Shown here piece after piece: positions 8,019-20,051 of a stretch of DNA of 39,080 nucleotides. The notes under the pieces were generated by a model. The model was not told the origin of the DNA. It ran no database searches and saw only the letters and a list, made by a program, of their open reading frames with translations. Position 1 is the stretch's first letter, and each line of letters opens with the position of its first letter. The stretch comes from Clostridiales bacterium (GTDB lineage Bacteria > Bacillota > Clostridia > Christensenellales > Borkfalkiaceae), in NCBI GenBank assembly GCA_022781715.1, contig JALETB010000019.1:1-39080 (forward strand), given 5' to 3'. Both the position numbers and the translations under genes were made by a program.

Positions 8019-9878
8019 TTAAGCGTTAAGCCCGTCTTCCGCTTCCTTATAATTTATATCGTTTAACTCTTTCAACTTATAAAACTCGCCTTTCTTCGCC
8101 ATTAGTTCGTCGTAAGAGCCGATTTCTACGGGTGCGCCGTTATCCATAACCACGATTCTGTCCGCGTCTCTTATCGTCGAAAGCCTGTGGGCGACGATAA
8201 ACGTCGTTCTGCCTTTGATAAGCCCCGAAATCGCCTTCTGCACGTGATACTCGGAAATATTATCGAGCGCAGAAGTCGCTTCGTCGAGGATAAGTATTTT
8301 CGGGTTACGAATCAACGCCCTCGCTATCGTAACGCGCTGTTTCTGCCCGCCCGAAAGCCTGCCGCCGTGTTCTCCGACGTTGGTGTCTATCCCTTCGGGA
8401 AAGGATTTTATCAATTCCTCGAGGTCGGCTTCTCTCACGACTTCCGCGAGTTCCTCGTCGGAATAATTATCCATTCCGTAAGTTATGTTCTCTTTTATCG
8501 AACCGGAGAAAAGTATGCTGTTTTGCGGAACGACGGATATCGAATGACGATACACGTCGAGATTTATATCCCTCATCGAGTTGCCGTCGATTAAAATATC
8601 GCCCGAAGTGGGGAGCAAAAATCCTATTATCATATTCATAAGCGTGCTTTTGCCTGCGCCGGAACCACCGACCACCGCGATACATTCGCCGGGTTTTACG
8701 TGTAGAGTGAAATTTTTAACCGTGGGCGTTTCCGCGCCGGGATACGCGTAAAAAACGTTCTCGAAATCCACTTGCCCGCGAATCTGCGGCAGTTGCGTTC
8801 CTCTGTCCGATATCTCCATATCGCCCGCGTTCATCAGTTCGGAGATAGAATTAATGCTTTCTTTACCCGTTATTATCGACGGCATAACGTTGATTATACT
8901 GAGAATGTTATTGTTAATCGATGCGAACAAAGACTGATACAGCACCACGTCGCCGACCGTTATGACTTTTTTAAAAGCAAGAAACGCACAAAAGCCGAGG
9001 CACAAGCCGTTCAGAAGGTTAGAGGCAACCCAGGACGCCGAACCGAAAGATGCGTTTGCGATATCCACCGCCTGCCCGGACTTTTTCACGGCTTCGATTT
9101 CGTTTTTGAATCCCTCGTATTCTTTATCCTCCAGTCCGTGTGCCTTCGTGACGGTGAGCATTTCGAGAATTTCGGAGAGTCTGTTGGAAACGATTTCGTT
9201 ATTACGTCTGTAAATATGCGCGTTTGTCTGCAATTTTTTCCTGAACAGCATCGCGATGATTACGTTTACCGGTATAACGAGAAGAAAGAACAACGAAACG
9301 ACGCCGCTCTTATAAACGGCGATAGCTATGGAAATAATCGCGCCGACGACCGCCGGAATAAATACGTCGTTCAACGACGAAACAAGCCCGGTCACGCACG
9401 TTATGTCGTGCAGGAACTTGGACTGTACTTTTCCCGCTTCCATTTCTTTATGATACGTAATCGAAAGCCGTTGCAGTTTTCTGACGACCGCGCTTTTTAT
9501 GTTCGCTTCGGCGTTTCTGAACATTTTCGACGCGACCGTTGCCCAAAGGGTGTGCATCGGTATGTTCTGCAAAAGCGAAACGGTAAAAATTACGGCATAA
9601 ATTATGGCGGATTCTATCGCCGCGGAATAAGTGATTCCACCACTGAGATAATCCGTCGTAAGATTTATTATATTTGAAGTGATTACGGGAATTATCCATA
9701 CCGGCGACGCTTTGATTATATACAGTAAAGTCGCCAATAAGTAATATTTTAAGTCTTTTTTTATCAGTTTCCCGAAAAAATCGACGTTCTTTTTCCCGCT
9801 TTTGGGTTTATCGGTAAAAATATGCTCGTAGGTACTCACTTCGTCTACGAGCTGTTTCGCTTCTCGCTTTCGTTTCAT
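8019..9878 (-). CDS. ABC transporter, fused permease/ATP-binding protein (exporter type)
   Basis: TM domain plus NBD: Walker A GGSGAGKST, signature LSGGQKQR, Walker B ILILDEATSALD. ORF extends to 9893; ATG at 9878 has the better-placed RBS. Confidence 0.92.
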   Translation of the reverse strand: MKRKREAKQLVDEVSTYEHIFTDKPKSGKKNVDFFGKLIKKDLKYYLLATLLYIIKASPVWIIPVITSNIINLTTDYLSGGITYSAAIESAIIYAVIFTVSLLQNIPMHTLWATVASKMFRNAEANIKSAVVRKLQRLSITYHKEMEAGKVQSKFLHDITCVTGLVSSLNDVFIPAVVGAIISIAIAVYKSGVVSLFFLLVIPVNVIIAMLFRKKLQTNAHIYRRNNEIVSNRLSEILEMLTVTKAHGLEDKEYEGFKNEIEAVKKSGQAVDIANASFGSASWVASNLLNGLCLGFCAFLAFKKVITVGDVVLYQSLFASINNNILSIINVMPSIITGKESINSISELMNAGDMEISDRGTQLPQIRGQVDFENVFYAYPGAETPTVKNFTLHVKPGECIAVVGGSGAGKSTLMNMIIGFLLPTSGDILIDGNSMRDINLDVYRHSISVVPQNSILFSGSIKENITYGMDNYSDEELAEVVREADLEELIKSFPEGIDTNVGEHGGRLSGGQKQRVTIARALIRNPKILILDEATSALDNISEYHVQKAISGLIKGRTTFIVAHRLSTIRDADRIVVMDNGAPVEIGSYDELMAKKGEFYKLKELNDINYKEAEDGLNA

Positions 9879-9988
9879 AACAGACGTCCTCATACATAAT
9901 TTTTAAAGACGCGGTTATTCTATCATAACGCGAAAGTTAAGTCAATAGGAATTCACATAATTTACGTCCGTTTCGGTATACTTTTTTT

Positions 9989-10678
9989 ATGATAATAATT
10001 TTTATTCGTTCGACGCTGACTTTTATCATACTTCTTGTCGTTATGCGCCTGATGGGCAAAAGACAGATCGGAGAAATGCAGCCGTTCGAACTGGTCATAA
10101 CCCTGCTCATAGCGGAACTCGCCTGCATACCTATGTCCGACATATCCGTTCCGCTGATTTACGGAATAGCCGCAATCCTCGCTGTGTTCATCATTCATCA
10201 GGCGCTTTCGCTTCTCGACCGCTCGGGACGGATACTGAAAAGGGTAATCAGCGGAAAACCGTCGATTGTACTCAATAAAGACGGCGTGGATTTCGCGGAA
10301 CTCAGAAAAAACAACATGGACGTGGAAGACCTTATCGAATCTATGCGCTCGGCGGGGTATTTTTCGCTGGACGACCTCGATTACGCAATCTTCGAATCTA
10401 ACGGAAAACTTTCCGCAATGGAAAAAACGGGCGAAAAAGACGGAAAACCGTCTCTGCCCGTTCTTCTCGTGTGCGAAGGTAAAGCCATTCACAACAACCT
10501 CGAACTGATCGACTGGGACTTGAATACGCTTAGCGAAACGATTAAAAAACACGGCGCGCAAAGCCTGAAACAGGTGGGAGTTATGACGGTGGACGGCAAC
10601 GGAAAAGTCTACTATCAGAACGAAAATCAGAAATATGAAACCTTTAACATAAGGCTTAAGGAGGGAGTAAATTGGTAA
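9989..10678 (+). CDS. DUF421 (YetF-like) membrane protein
   Basis: 229 aa; RLMGKRQIGEMQPFELVITLLIAELA motif plus C-terminal domain. Confidence 0.87.
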   Translation: MIIIFIRSTLTFIILLVVMRLMGKRQIGEMQPFELVITLLIAELACIPMSDISVPLIYGIAAILAVFIIHQALSLLDRSGRILKRVISGKPSIVLNKDGVDFAELRKNNMDVEDLIESMRSAGYFSLDDLDYAIFESNGKLSAMEKTGEKDGKPSLPVLLVCEGKAIHNNLELIDWDLNTLSETIKKHGAQSLKQVGVMTVDGNGKVYYQNENQKYETFNIRLKEGVNW

Positions 10679-11049
10679 AATCGCTCATACCGGTACTCGT
10701 TGCGCTTCTTTTACTTTCGGGCGCGGCGGTTTACGAACAGATTTACGTTCGCTCGGCATTCGAGCAACTTCGCGAACAAGCGGTGATTATGCAAGAAAAG
10801 GAATTTTCCGGAACGGCGACGGTTTCGGACGCGGAAAACGTGAGAAACCGCTGGATTAAGGAAAAGGAAAAAATTCACGCTTTCGTCTCACATAACGACA
10901 TTAAAGAACTCGATATGTGGCTTTCGGAAGGGGTCGCGTTCACCAAAAACGGCAAGTACGACGAGGCGTACACCAAATACGCGGTGATTGCGGACTTGTG
11001 CAGAAGTATTCCTAAAGGCTATCTCATCAGATTTGAAAACGTATTTTAA
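10672..11049 (+). CDS. DUF4363-like membrane-anchored protein
   Basis: 125 aa; N-terminal TM and helical region; TTG start overlapping the DUF421 stop, strong GGAGG RBS; DUF421/DUF4363 pairing. Confidence 0.68.
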   Translation: MVKSLIPVLVALLLLSGAAVYEQIYVRSAFEQLREQAVIMQEKEFSGTATVSDAENVRNRWIKEKEKIHAFVSHNDIKELDMWLSEGVAFTKNGKYDEAYTKYAVIADLCRSIPKGYLIRFENVF

Positions 11050-11073
11050 TCGTAAAATCGCGCTTATAAAATA

Positions 11074-11107
11074 GCGCCGCGTTTTTCGCTGACGAAAAAC
11101 GCGGCGC
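11074..11107. terminator. Strong hairpin between convergent genes, likely terminator
   Basis: GCGCCGCGTTTTTCG-CTGA-CGAAAAACGCGGCGC, perfect 15-bp stem. Confidence 0.7.
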
Positions 11108-11115
11108 AAAAATTT

Positions 11116-11904
11116 CTACTTTCTGAAAATTTTATGATTTAGTTTTTCGACACCCTTTGCGGCGTAATATATTCCGACCGTTCCGAGGGCAAAATAAACC
11201 ATAAAACAAAGGAAAAACGGAATATACGTATAAGGCTCGGGAGTTTTGAAAAATATGTTGAGTATCGGGTAAACCACTTTTACGTAGCCTATATGATAAT
11301 AATCAATATTTAACTCGGGCGAAACGGCATATGCGACGTTGTTCGCAACGGCGGCGATTACTGCGAAAACAAACCACACCGCATACGCGCCGACAAGAAG
11401 TTTCAACTTCTTTTTGCCGAGCAGGCCGTAAACGACGATAATGAAAGTACCCGTCGCTATCATAATCCAGTGCCAGAGGAAACTGTGAACCGAAAGCAGA
11501 ACGTACGGCGTGTTAAAAGCCGCCGTGGGATTGCAAAAGTAAAAAATCGCGCCGGCAAGGCTGCAAAAACCGAGAAAGCCGAGTATGGAATCCTTAACCG
11601 TTCCATCCTTGATGAGCATAACAACCGGCAACACGAAAACGATTATCGAGCAAATCTGCATGGGAAACATATCCCAGCGATAGCCGCCGTTTTCTATGGC
11701 GTAAAAAATCTCTTTCGCGACTTCGAGGACGATAAGCGTTATTTCGGCAGTCCAAAGACAAACGGAAACACCTTTTTTGTTATCCTTAAACTTTCTGCCG
11801 AGCAGAACGCCGCCGTAACCCGCGGCAATTGCAAACAATATTCCCAAAATATGAAACCAACCGAACAACTTCGGCTGCAACTCAGCAGACCACAACGATA
11901 TCAT
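11116..11904 (-). CDS. YwaF/TIGR02206-like integral membrane protein
   Basis: 262 aa multi-TM; conserved-type HSFLWHWIMIATG and pattern of the YwaF family. Confidence 0.6.
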   Translation of the reverse strand: MISLWSAELQPKLFGWFHILGILFAIAAGYGGVLLGRKFKDNKKGVSVCLWTAEITLIVLEVAKEIFYAIENGGYRWDMFPMQICSIIVFVLPVVMLIKDGTVKDSILGFLGFCSLAGAIFYFCNPTAAFNTPYVLLSVHSFLWHWIMIATGTFIIVVYGLLGKKKLKLLVGAYAVWFVFAVIAAVANNVAYAVSPELNIDYYHIGYVKVVYPILNIFFKTPEPYTYIPFFLCFMVYFALGTVGIYYAAKGVEKLNHKIFRK

Positions 11905-12045
11905 CTCTCCTTATGCTCATATGTGCAAACTTGTTTTAGTATAACATACAATCGCGAATTTTGCAAATATTTTGTGGTGATAAACCGATTTATGCGGATG
12001 CCGAGCAAGAAGCGAATCCCTAAGTCCGATAAATCGACATAAAAG

Positions 12046-12071
12046 AAAAGCCTTCCCAAAGGAAGGCTTTT
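12046..12071 (-). terminator. Intrinsic terminator of pckA
   Basis: AAAAGCCTTCC-CAAA-GGAAGGCTTTT stem; minus strand continues with CTTTTAT. Confidence 0.75.
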
Positions 12072-12092
12072 GAAATTCGGGTTATTGCGTTA

Positions 12093-13697
12093 TCAGATCT
12101 TCGGGCCTGCGGAAACAAGCGCTTTGCCTGCCGCATTGCCTTCGTACTTCGCGAAGTTTTTGATGAATCTGCCGGCAAGGTCGACGGCTTTTTCGTTCCA
12201 GACTTTCGCGTCCGCATAAGTGTCTCTCGGATCGAGGATAGCGGGGTCTACGCCGGGAAGTTCGGTAGGAACTTCGAAATCGAAATACGGAATCTTCTTC
12301 GTGGGAGCCTTATCGATCGCGCCGCTTAAAATAGCGTCAATGATTCCGCGGGTATCCTTGATGGAAATACGCTTGCCCGTTCCGTTCCAGCCGGTGTTTA
12401 CAAGGTATGCCTTTGCGCCGCTCTTCTTCATCTTCTTAACGAGTTCTTCCGCGTATTTTGTGGGATGAAGTTCGAGGAAAGCCTGACCGAAACAAGCCGA
12501 GAACGTGGGCGTGGGTTCGGTTATTCCGCGTTCCGTTCCCGCAAGTTTAGCGGTGAAACCGGAAAGGAAATAATACTGAGTCTGCTCCGGCGTAAGGACA
12601 GATACGGGAGGAAGAACCCCGAATGCGTCTGCCGAAAGGAAAATCACGCTCTTTGCGTCCGGTGCGGCGGAAACGGGGCGAACGATATTCGTGATATGAT
12701 CGATAGGATAGGAAACGCGGGTGTTTTCCGTAACGCTCTTATCGGCAAAGTCGATTTTGCCGTCCTTGTCGAGGGTTACGTTCTCGAGAAGCGCGTCTCT
12801 TCTGATTGCGTTGTATATGTCCGGTTCGGAATCCTTATCAAGGTTGATAACCTTCGCATAGCAACCGCCTTCGAAGTTAAACACGCCGTTGTCGTCCCAG
12901 CCGTGTTCGTCGTCGCCGATGAGAAGTCTCTTCGGGTCGGTGGAAAGCGTGGTTTTACCGGTTCCGGAAAGACCGAAGAAGATAGCGGTATTCTTGCCGT
13001 TAAGATCGGTGTTCGCGGAACAATGCATCGAAGCGATACCTTTCAAGGGAAGGTAATAGTTCATCATCGAGAACATACCTTTCTTCATTTCGCCGCCATA
13101 CCAGGTGTTGACGATGATCTGTTCTCTGCTCGTTATGTTGAACATAACCGCGGTTTCTGAGTTGAGACCGAGTTCTTTATAGTTTTCAACCTTAGCCTTG
13201 GAAGCGTTGTAAACGATGAAATCGGGTTCGAAGTTTTCGAGTTCTTCCTTGGTGGGTTTGATGAACATATTAGTGACGAAGTGAGCCTGCCATGCGACTT
13301 CCACTATGAAGCGGATTGCCATGCGCGTATCTTTGTTCGCGCCGCAGAATGCGTCCACAACATAAAGTTTTTTGCCGGAAAGTTCGTCCACGGCGATTTT
13401 CTTGACGGCGTTCCACGCTTCGATCGTAGCGGGATGGTTGTCGTTTTTATATTCGTCCGAAGTCCACCATACGGTATCTTTGGAATTATCGTCCACAACG
13501 ATGAATTTATCTTTGGGCGAACGGCCTGTGTAAATACCCGTCATGACGTTTACCGCGCCGAGTTCGCTGACTTGACCTTTTTCATAACCCTCCAAAGCAG
13601 GATTAGTTTCTTCTTTGAAAAGTTCTTCGTAAGAAGGATTGTGTACGATTTCTTTAACGCCGGTTATACCGTATTTTGCTAAATCGATCTTTTTCAT
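12093..13697 (-). CDS. pckA: Phosphoenolpyruvate carboxykinase (ATP)
   Basis: 534 aa; [24 protein letters not shown] and LIGDDEHGW motifs. Confidence 0.96.
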   Translation of the reverse strand: MKKIDLAKYGITGVKEIVHNPSYEELFKEETNPALEGYEKGQVSELGAVNVMTGIYTGRSPKDKFIVVDDNSKDTVWWTSDEYKNDNHPATIEAWNAVKKIAVDELSGKKLYVVDAFCGANKDTRMAIRFIVEVAWQAHFVTNMFIKPTKEELENFEPDFIVYNASKAKVENYKELGLNSETAVMFNITSREQIIVNTWYGGEMKKGMFSMMNYYLPLKGIASMHCSANTDLNGKNTAIFFGLSGTGKTTLSTDPKRLLIGDDEHGWDDNGVFNFEGGCYAKVINLDKDSEPDIYNAIRRDALLENVTLDKDGKIDFADKSVTENTRVSYPIDHITNIVRPVSAAPDAKSVIFLSADAFGVLPPVSVLTPEQTQYYFLSGFTAKLAGTERGITEPTPTFSACFGQAFLELHPTKYAEELVKKMKKSGAKAYLVNTGWNGTGKRISIKDTRGIIDAILSGAIDKAPTKKIPYFDFEVPTELPGVDPAILDPRDTYADAKVWNEKAVDLAGRFIKNFAKYEGNAAGKALVSAGPKI

Positions 13698-14086
13698 ATT
13701 TTTACCTCGCTTTTTCGTTTTTCTTTATTGTTTTATTCGCATTTCCCGACATACGCGGGCGTTGAACCCGGAAATGTCCGGAATACGTTTCGGATCGTTT
13801 TTTTAATTTTATATTATTTTGCGGCTCAGCCGCTTAAATCTGCGCGACCGACGCCCGAACCATAATATTATGCCTTGTTTTGTCCTGTTTTAACCCGCAA
13901 AATACAAAATCTCCACAACCTCCCCCATTATCTTTAGTATACACCTTTTTATTAAAAAAGGAAACTGTTTTTGGGGCAAAAACAATAAAGTATAAATTTT
14001 TCATACAAAAGACATAAAACCATAGGGATTCCATAACGGTTTTACCTTGCCTGACTAAATTCCAAAACGAGATTAAGAACATAATT

Positions 14087-14116
14087 AAGGGCGAGCCTCC
14101 GAGGAGGCTCGCCCTT
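14087..14116 (-). terminator. Terminator downstream of gyrA
   Basis: AAGGGCGAGCCTCC/GGAGGCTCGCCCTT 14-bp arms; minus strand followed by AATTATGTTCTT. Confidence 0.75.
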
Positions 14117-14132
14117 CAATCATTCAGATACA

Positions 14133-16859
14133 TTATTCTTCAACGGTTTCCGTCGGTTCCGCGCCGCCCTCTTCCGTTTCCGCGGTTTCGCCGTCCGAAA
14201 GGTCTTCGCCTTCGGCAATCTCTTCTTCATCCTCGTGCGGAGTTATCGCGATCGTGGAGATAGACGCGCCGTCGAGACGCATAACCTTTACGCCCTGCGT
14301 GTCGCGGCTGATGAGCGAAATCTCGTCAACCCTCGTCCTTATGGCGATGCCGGTGTCGGAAATCATCATTATGTCCTCGCCCTCACGCACGGGTTTGATT
14401 CCGACGAGATAGCCCGTCTTTTCGTTGAACTGACCGGCTTTTATTCCCTTACCCGCTCTGGACTGGAGTCTGTATTCGTCGACGCTGCTTCTCTTGCCGT
14501 AACCGTTGGACGAAATGGTGATGACCGTGTCGTCCGGCTTGACGACGGACATATCGATGACGTAATCGCCGTCCGAAAGGTCGATAGATCTCACGCCCTG
14601 GGTATCTCTGCCCATCTTTCTGACGTCTTTTTCGCTGAATCTGATACACTTACCTTCGTGCGAACCGATAAGAACTTCGTCCTCGCCGCTCGTGAGTTGG
14701 ACGGAAATGAGTTCGTCGCCGGGGAGAAGGCTTATCGCTATTTTACCGCTCTTTCTTATCGAGTCAAACTCGGACATAGCCGTTTTCTTGATAAGCCCGA
14801 ACTTCGTAGCCATCATGATGTAGCCGCCCGCGCAGTTTTCGGTTGCGTTTTCGGTTGCGTTTTCGGTTACGTTTTCGTTCTCTGCGGTCGTTTCGGCTGT
14901 TTCAATCCTTTCGGCTGCCGTCGCCGTAACAGATTCGTCCGTAACGACTTCGTTTCCGTTTTCGTCGATTTCCGTTTCGAGATCTTCGCCAGGGAGTTCC
15001 TTTCTCGGAATAACCGCGGTGATTCTTTCGCCGTTGCTCACCTGAATGAGGTTGACGATCGCTCTGCCCCTCGTCGCGCCCTTGGACGCTTCGGGGACTT
15101 CGTAAGCCTTGATTCTGTATACCTTGCCGAGCGAACTGAAGAACAACAGATCGTCGTGCGTGGAGCATACGAACATATTCTCCACGAAATCTTCTTCCTT
15201 GGGTTTATGCGCCGTTACGCCCTTTCCTCCACGACGCTGAGCCTTACACTCCTTCGTCGCGATTCTCTTGACGTAACCCATATGCGTCATCGAAATAACG
15301 ACGTCCTCTCTTTCGATAAGGTCTGCTTCGCCGATATCCGCATAATCGGTAGAAATCTCGGTTTTTCTCGGAGTGGGGTATCTGTTCTTTATGTCTTCAA
15401 GGTCATTTCTTACGATCGCTCTCACTCTTTCCGGCTTCTGCAGAATATCTTCGAGGTCGGCTATGGTGGCGTCGAGTTGGCGAAGTTCTTCGTTCAACTT
15501 GTCAACTTCCATAGAAGTGAGCCTCTGAAGCCTCATTTCGAGAATGGCGGTACATTGTTTGTCGTCGAGAAGGAACGCGGCTTTCAACTGCGAAGTCGCT
15601 TCGTCTTTATCCTTACTGCGTTTGATTATCGCGATAACTTCGTCGATATTGGCAAGCGCGATGACGAGACCTTTGACTATATGCTCTCTTTCTCTCGTTC
15701 TCGCAAGGTCGTATTTCGTACGTCTTTCGATAACGTCGATCTGGTGATCGATGAAGTAAGAAAGAATTTCTTTAATGTTGAGAATCTTCGGGTCGGTTCC
15801 GACAAGCGCGAGAAGAATTATACCGTCGGAAACCTGAAGGTTGGTCTGTTTATAAAGCGAATTGAGAACGACCTGAGCGTTCGCGTCCTTTTTGATTTCG
15901 ATAACGATACGCATGCCGTGTCTGTCCGACTCGTCGTTTATGTTGGAAATGCCTTCGAGACGTTTGTTTTTAACGTAATCGGCAATAGTTTCGATAAGTT
16001 TCTGTTTGTTAACCTGATAAGGAAGTTCGGTTACGATGATTCTCTGGCGCGTGCCGTTGTTGAAGTCCTCTATTTCGCACTTGGCGCGGAGAATGATGCT
16101 TCCTCTGCCCGTTCTGTAAGCGTTTCTGATTCCGCTTCTGCCCATGATTATGCCGCCGGTTGGGAAATCGGGCGCGGGAATATATTTCAGCAGTTCGTCA
16201 ACCGTTATTTCGGGATTATCGATAACGGCAATCGCGCCGTCGATCGCTTCGCCGAGGTTGTGTGGCGGAATGTTCGTAGCCATACCTACGGCTATGCCGT
16301 CCGCACCGTTTACGAGAAGGTTGGGGTATCTCGCCGGCAAAACGACGGGTTGCATTCTCGTGTCGTCGAAGTTAGGATAGAAGTCTACCGTTTCCTTATC
16401 GATTTCACGGAGCATTTCGAGAGCGGGTTTGCTCATTCTCGCTTCGGTGTACCTGTAAGCCGCGGCGGGATCGCCGTCGACCGAGCCGAAGTTTCCGTGT
16501 CCGTCCACAAGCGGAACGTTTATCGAGAAGTCCTGCGCAAGACGAACGAGAGCGTCGTAAACGGAACTGTCGCCGTGCGGGTGATATTTACCGAGAACGT
16601 CGCCGACGATGGTGGCGCACTTTTTATAAGGCTTGTCGGGCGTTAAACCGAGTTCGTTCATAGAATAAAGAATTCTTCTGTGAACGGGCTTCAAGCCGTC
16701 TCTTACGTCCGGAATAGCCCTCGAACGGTTTACGCACATAGCGTAATCGATGAAACTTTGTTTTAATTCTTTATCGACCTCGATATCGATTATCTTAGTC
16801 ATATCCAGCGTACGTTTAAACTCGTCCGTAAGCGCCTGGTCAAATTCTTTCTTAGCCAT
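14133..16859 (-). CDS. gyrA: DNA gyrase subunit A
   Basis: 908 aa; catalytic-Tyr region [13 protein letters not shown] and GyrA-box QRRGGKGV; acidic insertion in the CTD and acidic C-terminal tail. Confidence 0.96.
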   Translation of the reverse strand: MAKKEFDQALTDEFKRTLDMTKIIDIEVDKELKQSFIDYAMCVNRSRAIPDVRDGLKPVHRRILYSMNELGLTPDKPYKKCATIVGDVLGKYHPHGDSSVYDALVRLAQDFSINVPLVDGHGNFGSVDGDPAAAYRYTEARMSKPALEMLREIDKETVDFYPNFDDTRMQPVVLPARYPNLLVNGADGIAVGMATNIPPHNLGEAIDGAIAVIDNPEITVDELLKYIPAPDFPTGGIIMGRSGIRNAYRTGRGSIILRAKCEIEDFNNGTRQRIIVTELPYQVNKQKLIETIADYVKNKRLEGISNINDESDRHGMRIVIEIKKDANAQVVLNSLYKQTNLQVSDGIILLALVGTDPKILNIKEILSYFIDHQIDVIERRTKYDLARTREREHIVKGLVIALANIDEVIAIIKRSKDKDEATSQLKAAFLLDDKQCTAILEMRLQRLTSMEVDKLNEELRQLDATIADLEDILQKPERVRAIVRNDLEDIKNRYPTPRKTEISTDYADIGEADLIEREDVVISMTHMGYVKRIATKECKAQRRGGKGVTAHKPKEEDFVENMFVCSTHDDLLFFSSLGKVYRIKAYEVPEASKGATRGRAIVNLIQVSNGERITAVIPRKELPGEDLETEIDENGNEVVTDESVTATAAERIETAETTAENENVTENATENATENCAGGYIMMATKFGLIKKTAMSEFDSIRKSGKIAISLLPGDELISVQLTSGEDEVLIGSHEGKCIRFSEKDVRKMGRDTQGVRSIDLSDGDYVIDMSVVKPDDTVITISSNGYGKRSSVDEYRLQSRAGKGIKAGQFNEKTGYLVGIKPVREGEDIMMISDTGIAIRTRVDEISLISRDTQGVKVMRLDGASISTIAITPHEDEEEIAEGEDLSDGETAETEEGGAEPTETVEE
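14835..14880. repeat. 12-bp tandem repeat inside gyrA
   Basis: gttttcggttgc / gttttcggttgc / gttttcggttac / gttttcgttc; encodes (minus) [15 protein letters not shown]. Confidence 0.85.
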
Positions 16860-16877
16860 TTCCTAAAATCCTCCCCG

Positions 16878-18800
<1,923 letters not shown>

Positions 18801-18864
18801 TTACTTCGGAAAACGGGGATATCCGTCCCCGAAATCGAGTTTTTAAGGCAGAATTAAACCTTTA

Positions 18865-18898
18865 TACTTATTATAATATAATATTATAAATAAGTAAA
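18865..18898 (-). promoter_or_regulatory. Candidate gyrB promoter embedded in an AT-rich inverted repeat
   Basis: Minus strand TTTACT - 17 nt - TATAAT; the same segment forms TACTTATTATAATAT/ATATTATAAATAAGTA near-perfect palindromic arms. Confidence 0.6.
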
Positions 18899-18945
18899 GC
18901 GATTTTCATAAATTCTTCGGATATTTATGGCTGAGAAAATAAAAA

Positions 18946-18969
18946 AAACGCGGCCTAAAAACCGCGTTT
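18946..18969 (-). terminator. Intrinsic terminator downstream of the M50-like gene
   Basis: AAACGCGG...CCGCGTTT stem, minus strand followed by TTTTTATTTTC. Confidence 0.7.
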
Positions 18970-18995
18970 CGCATACTGTTAAAATCAAATTGAAA

Positions 18996-20051
18996 TTAAA
19001 GGCGGGAAAGCATTTCCGCATTGAATTTTCCGTCGCCTTTGAGATAGGCTTTGGCGCATATTTTTTTAGCCGATTTAAGCGTTGCTTTTACGTATTTTTC
19101 GTCGCCCTTATAAGCCGCGTAATAAACGAGCGTTCTCATGCCGGACGCACCGGGAAGAGTGTCGCACTTATCGAGAAGATATTCGTATTCCTCAATCTTT
19201 CCCTCGTCCTCGAGCATTATATAAGCGAACAGCATTTCTATCGCCGCTTCGTCGTCGAGGTAATCCTCGGCATTCTGCAATTCTTCAAGCCCCGCGACGA
19301 TGTTTTTCGGCTCGAAAAGTTCTTCCGCTCTGCGCAGCCGTAAAAGAGCAAACCTCGCCTTTACGGTTTCCGACGCGCTCTGCTCCGGCTCGAACAACGA
19401 GCCGTCTATCTCCGCATAAGATTTTCCCTCGTAAAGTTCTTCGGTTATTCCGAGAAGTTTTTCGATGTTTTTCTTTTCGTCTCCGTCCGAGAGCATCGCG
19501 GCAAGAACGGAACCGTCGTTATCCGGCACAAAACCCGGCACGGCGTTGATTATCAGAACGACGACCGACAGAGGCATGCCGCAGAAGAAAATCGCTCCGA
19601 GCGGCGCAGAAAGAGCCATAAACGTGATAAACCCGGCAACGAGAACCGCCGCGGCGATAACTCCGCCTAAAATTCCGCCCGCGACCGTTTTCGCGTATCT
19701 TTTGCCGAGATCGCCCTTACGGGTGGGAACGATATCCGTAGCCCCGAGATAAGAATTTTTAAACGAAACGGAAAACTTCTTTATCGCCTGCTTGTCGTAT
19801 CTGAAAATAAAAAACGAAAAGCCTGCGACCTCGAAGCCGTTTCTCTTCGCAACGAGCGCATGCCCGCCCTCGTGAAACAACGCGGTGATCGCCAACCCGA
19901 TGACCAGACCGCATAACATGAGAAACAGCCTGAGCCAGAAGTTTGCCGACAAAGCGAACGACGAAAAAACCGCCATCAGGACGGCGCAGACGTACATTAC
20001 GATTATGAGAATTTTCTTCCCTACTCCGTTACCCGTTTTTTCCTGCTCCAT
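18996..20051 (-). CDS. M50 (site-2-protease-like) membrane metalloprotease with C-terminal helical extension
   Basis: 351 aa; HEGGH in a TM segment and NAVPGFVPDNDGSVLAAM resembling the second M50 motif; about 160 aa Glu/Ala-rich C-terminal region. Confidence 0.68.
   Translation of the reverse strand: MEQEKTGNGVGKKILIIVMYVCAVLMAVFSSFALSANFWLRLFLMLCGLVIGLAITALFHEGGHALVAKRNGFEVAGFSFFIFRYDKQAIKKFSVSFKNSYLGATDIVPTRKGDLGKRYAKTVAGGILGGVIAAAVLVAGFITFMALSAPLGAIFFCGMPLSVVVLIINAVPGFVPDNDGSVLAAMLSDGDEKKNIEKLLGITEELYEGKSYAEIDGSLFEPEQSASETVKARFALLRLRRAEELFEPKNIVAGLEELQNAEDYLDDEAAIEMLFAYIMLEDEGKIEEYEYLLDKCDTLPGASGMRTLVYYAAYKGDEKYVKATLKSAKKICAKAYLKGDGKFNAEMLSRL

Noticed and set aside
8772-9677. 301-aa plus-strand ORF antisense to the ABC transporter
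   Set aside because: Shadow of a well-supported ABC exporter gene.
14235-16646. 803-aa plus-strand ORF antisense to gyrA
   Set aside because: Mirror frame of a highly conserved gyrA gene; low-complexity Arg/Phe/Val-rich translation with no recognisable domain; typical antisense open frame from codon bias.
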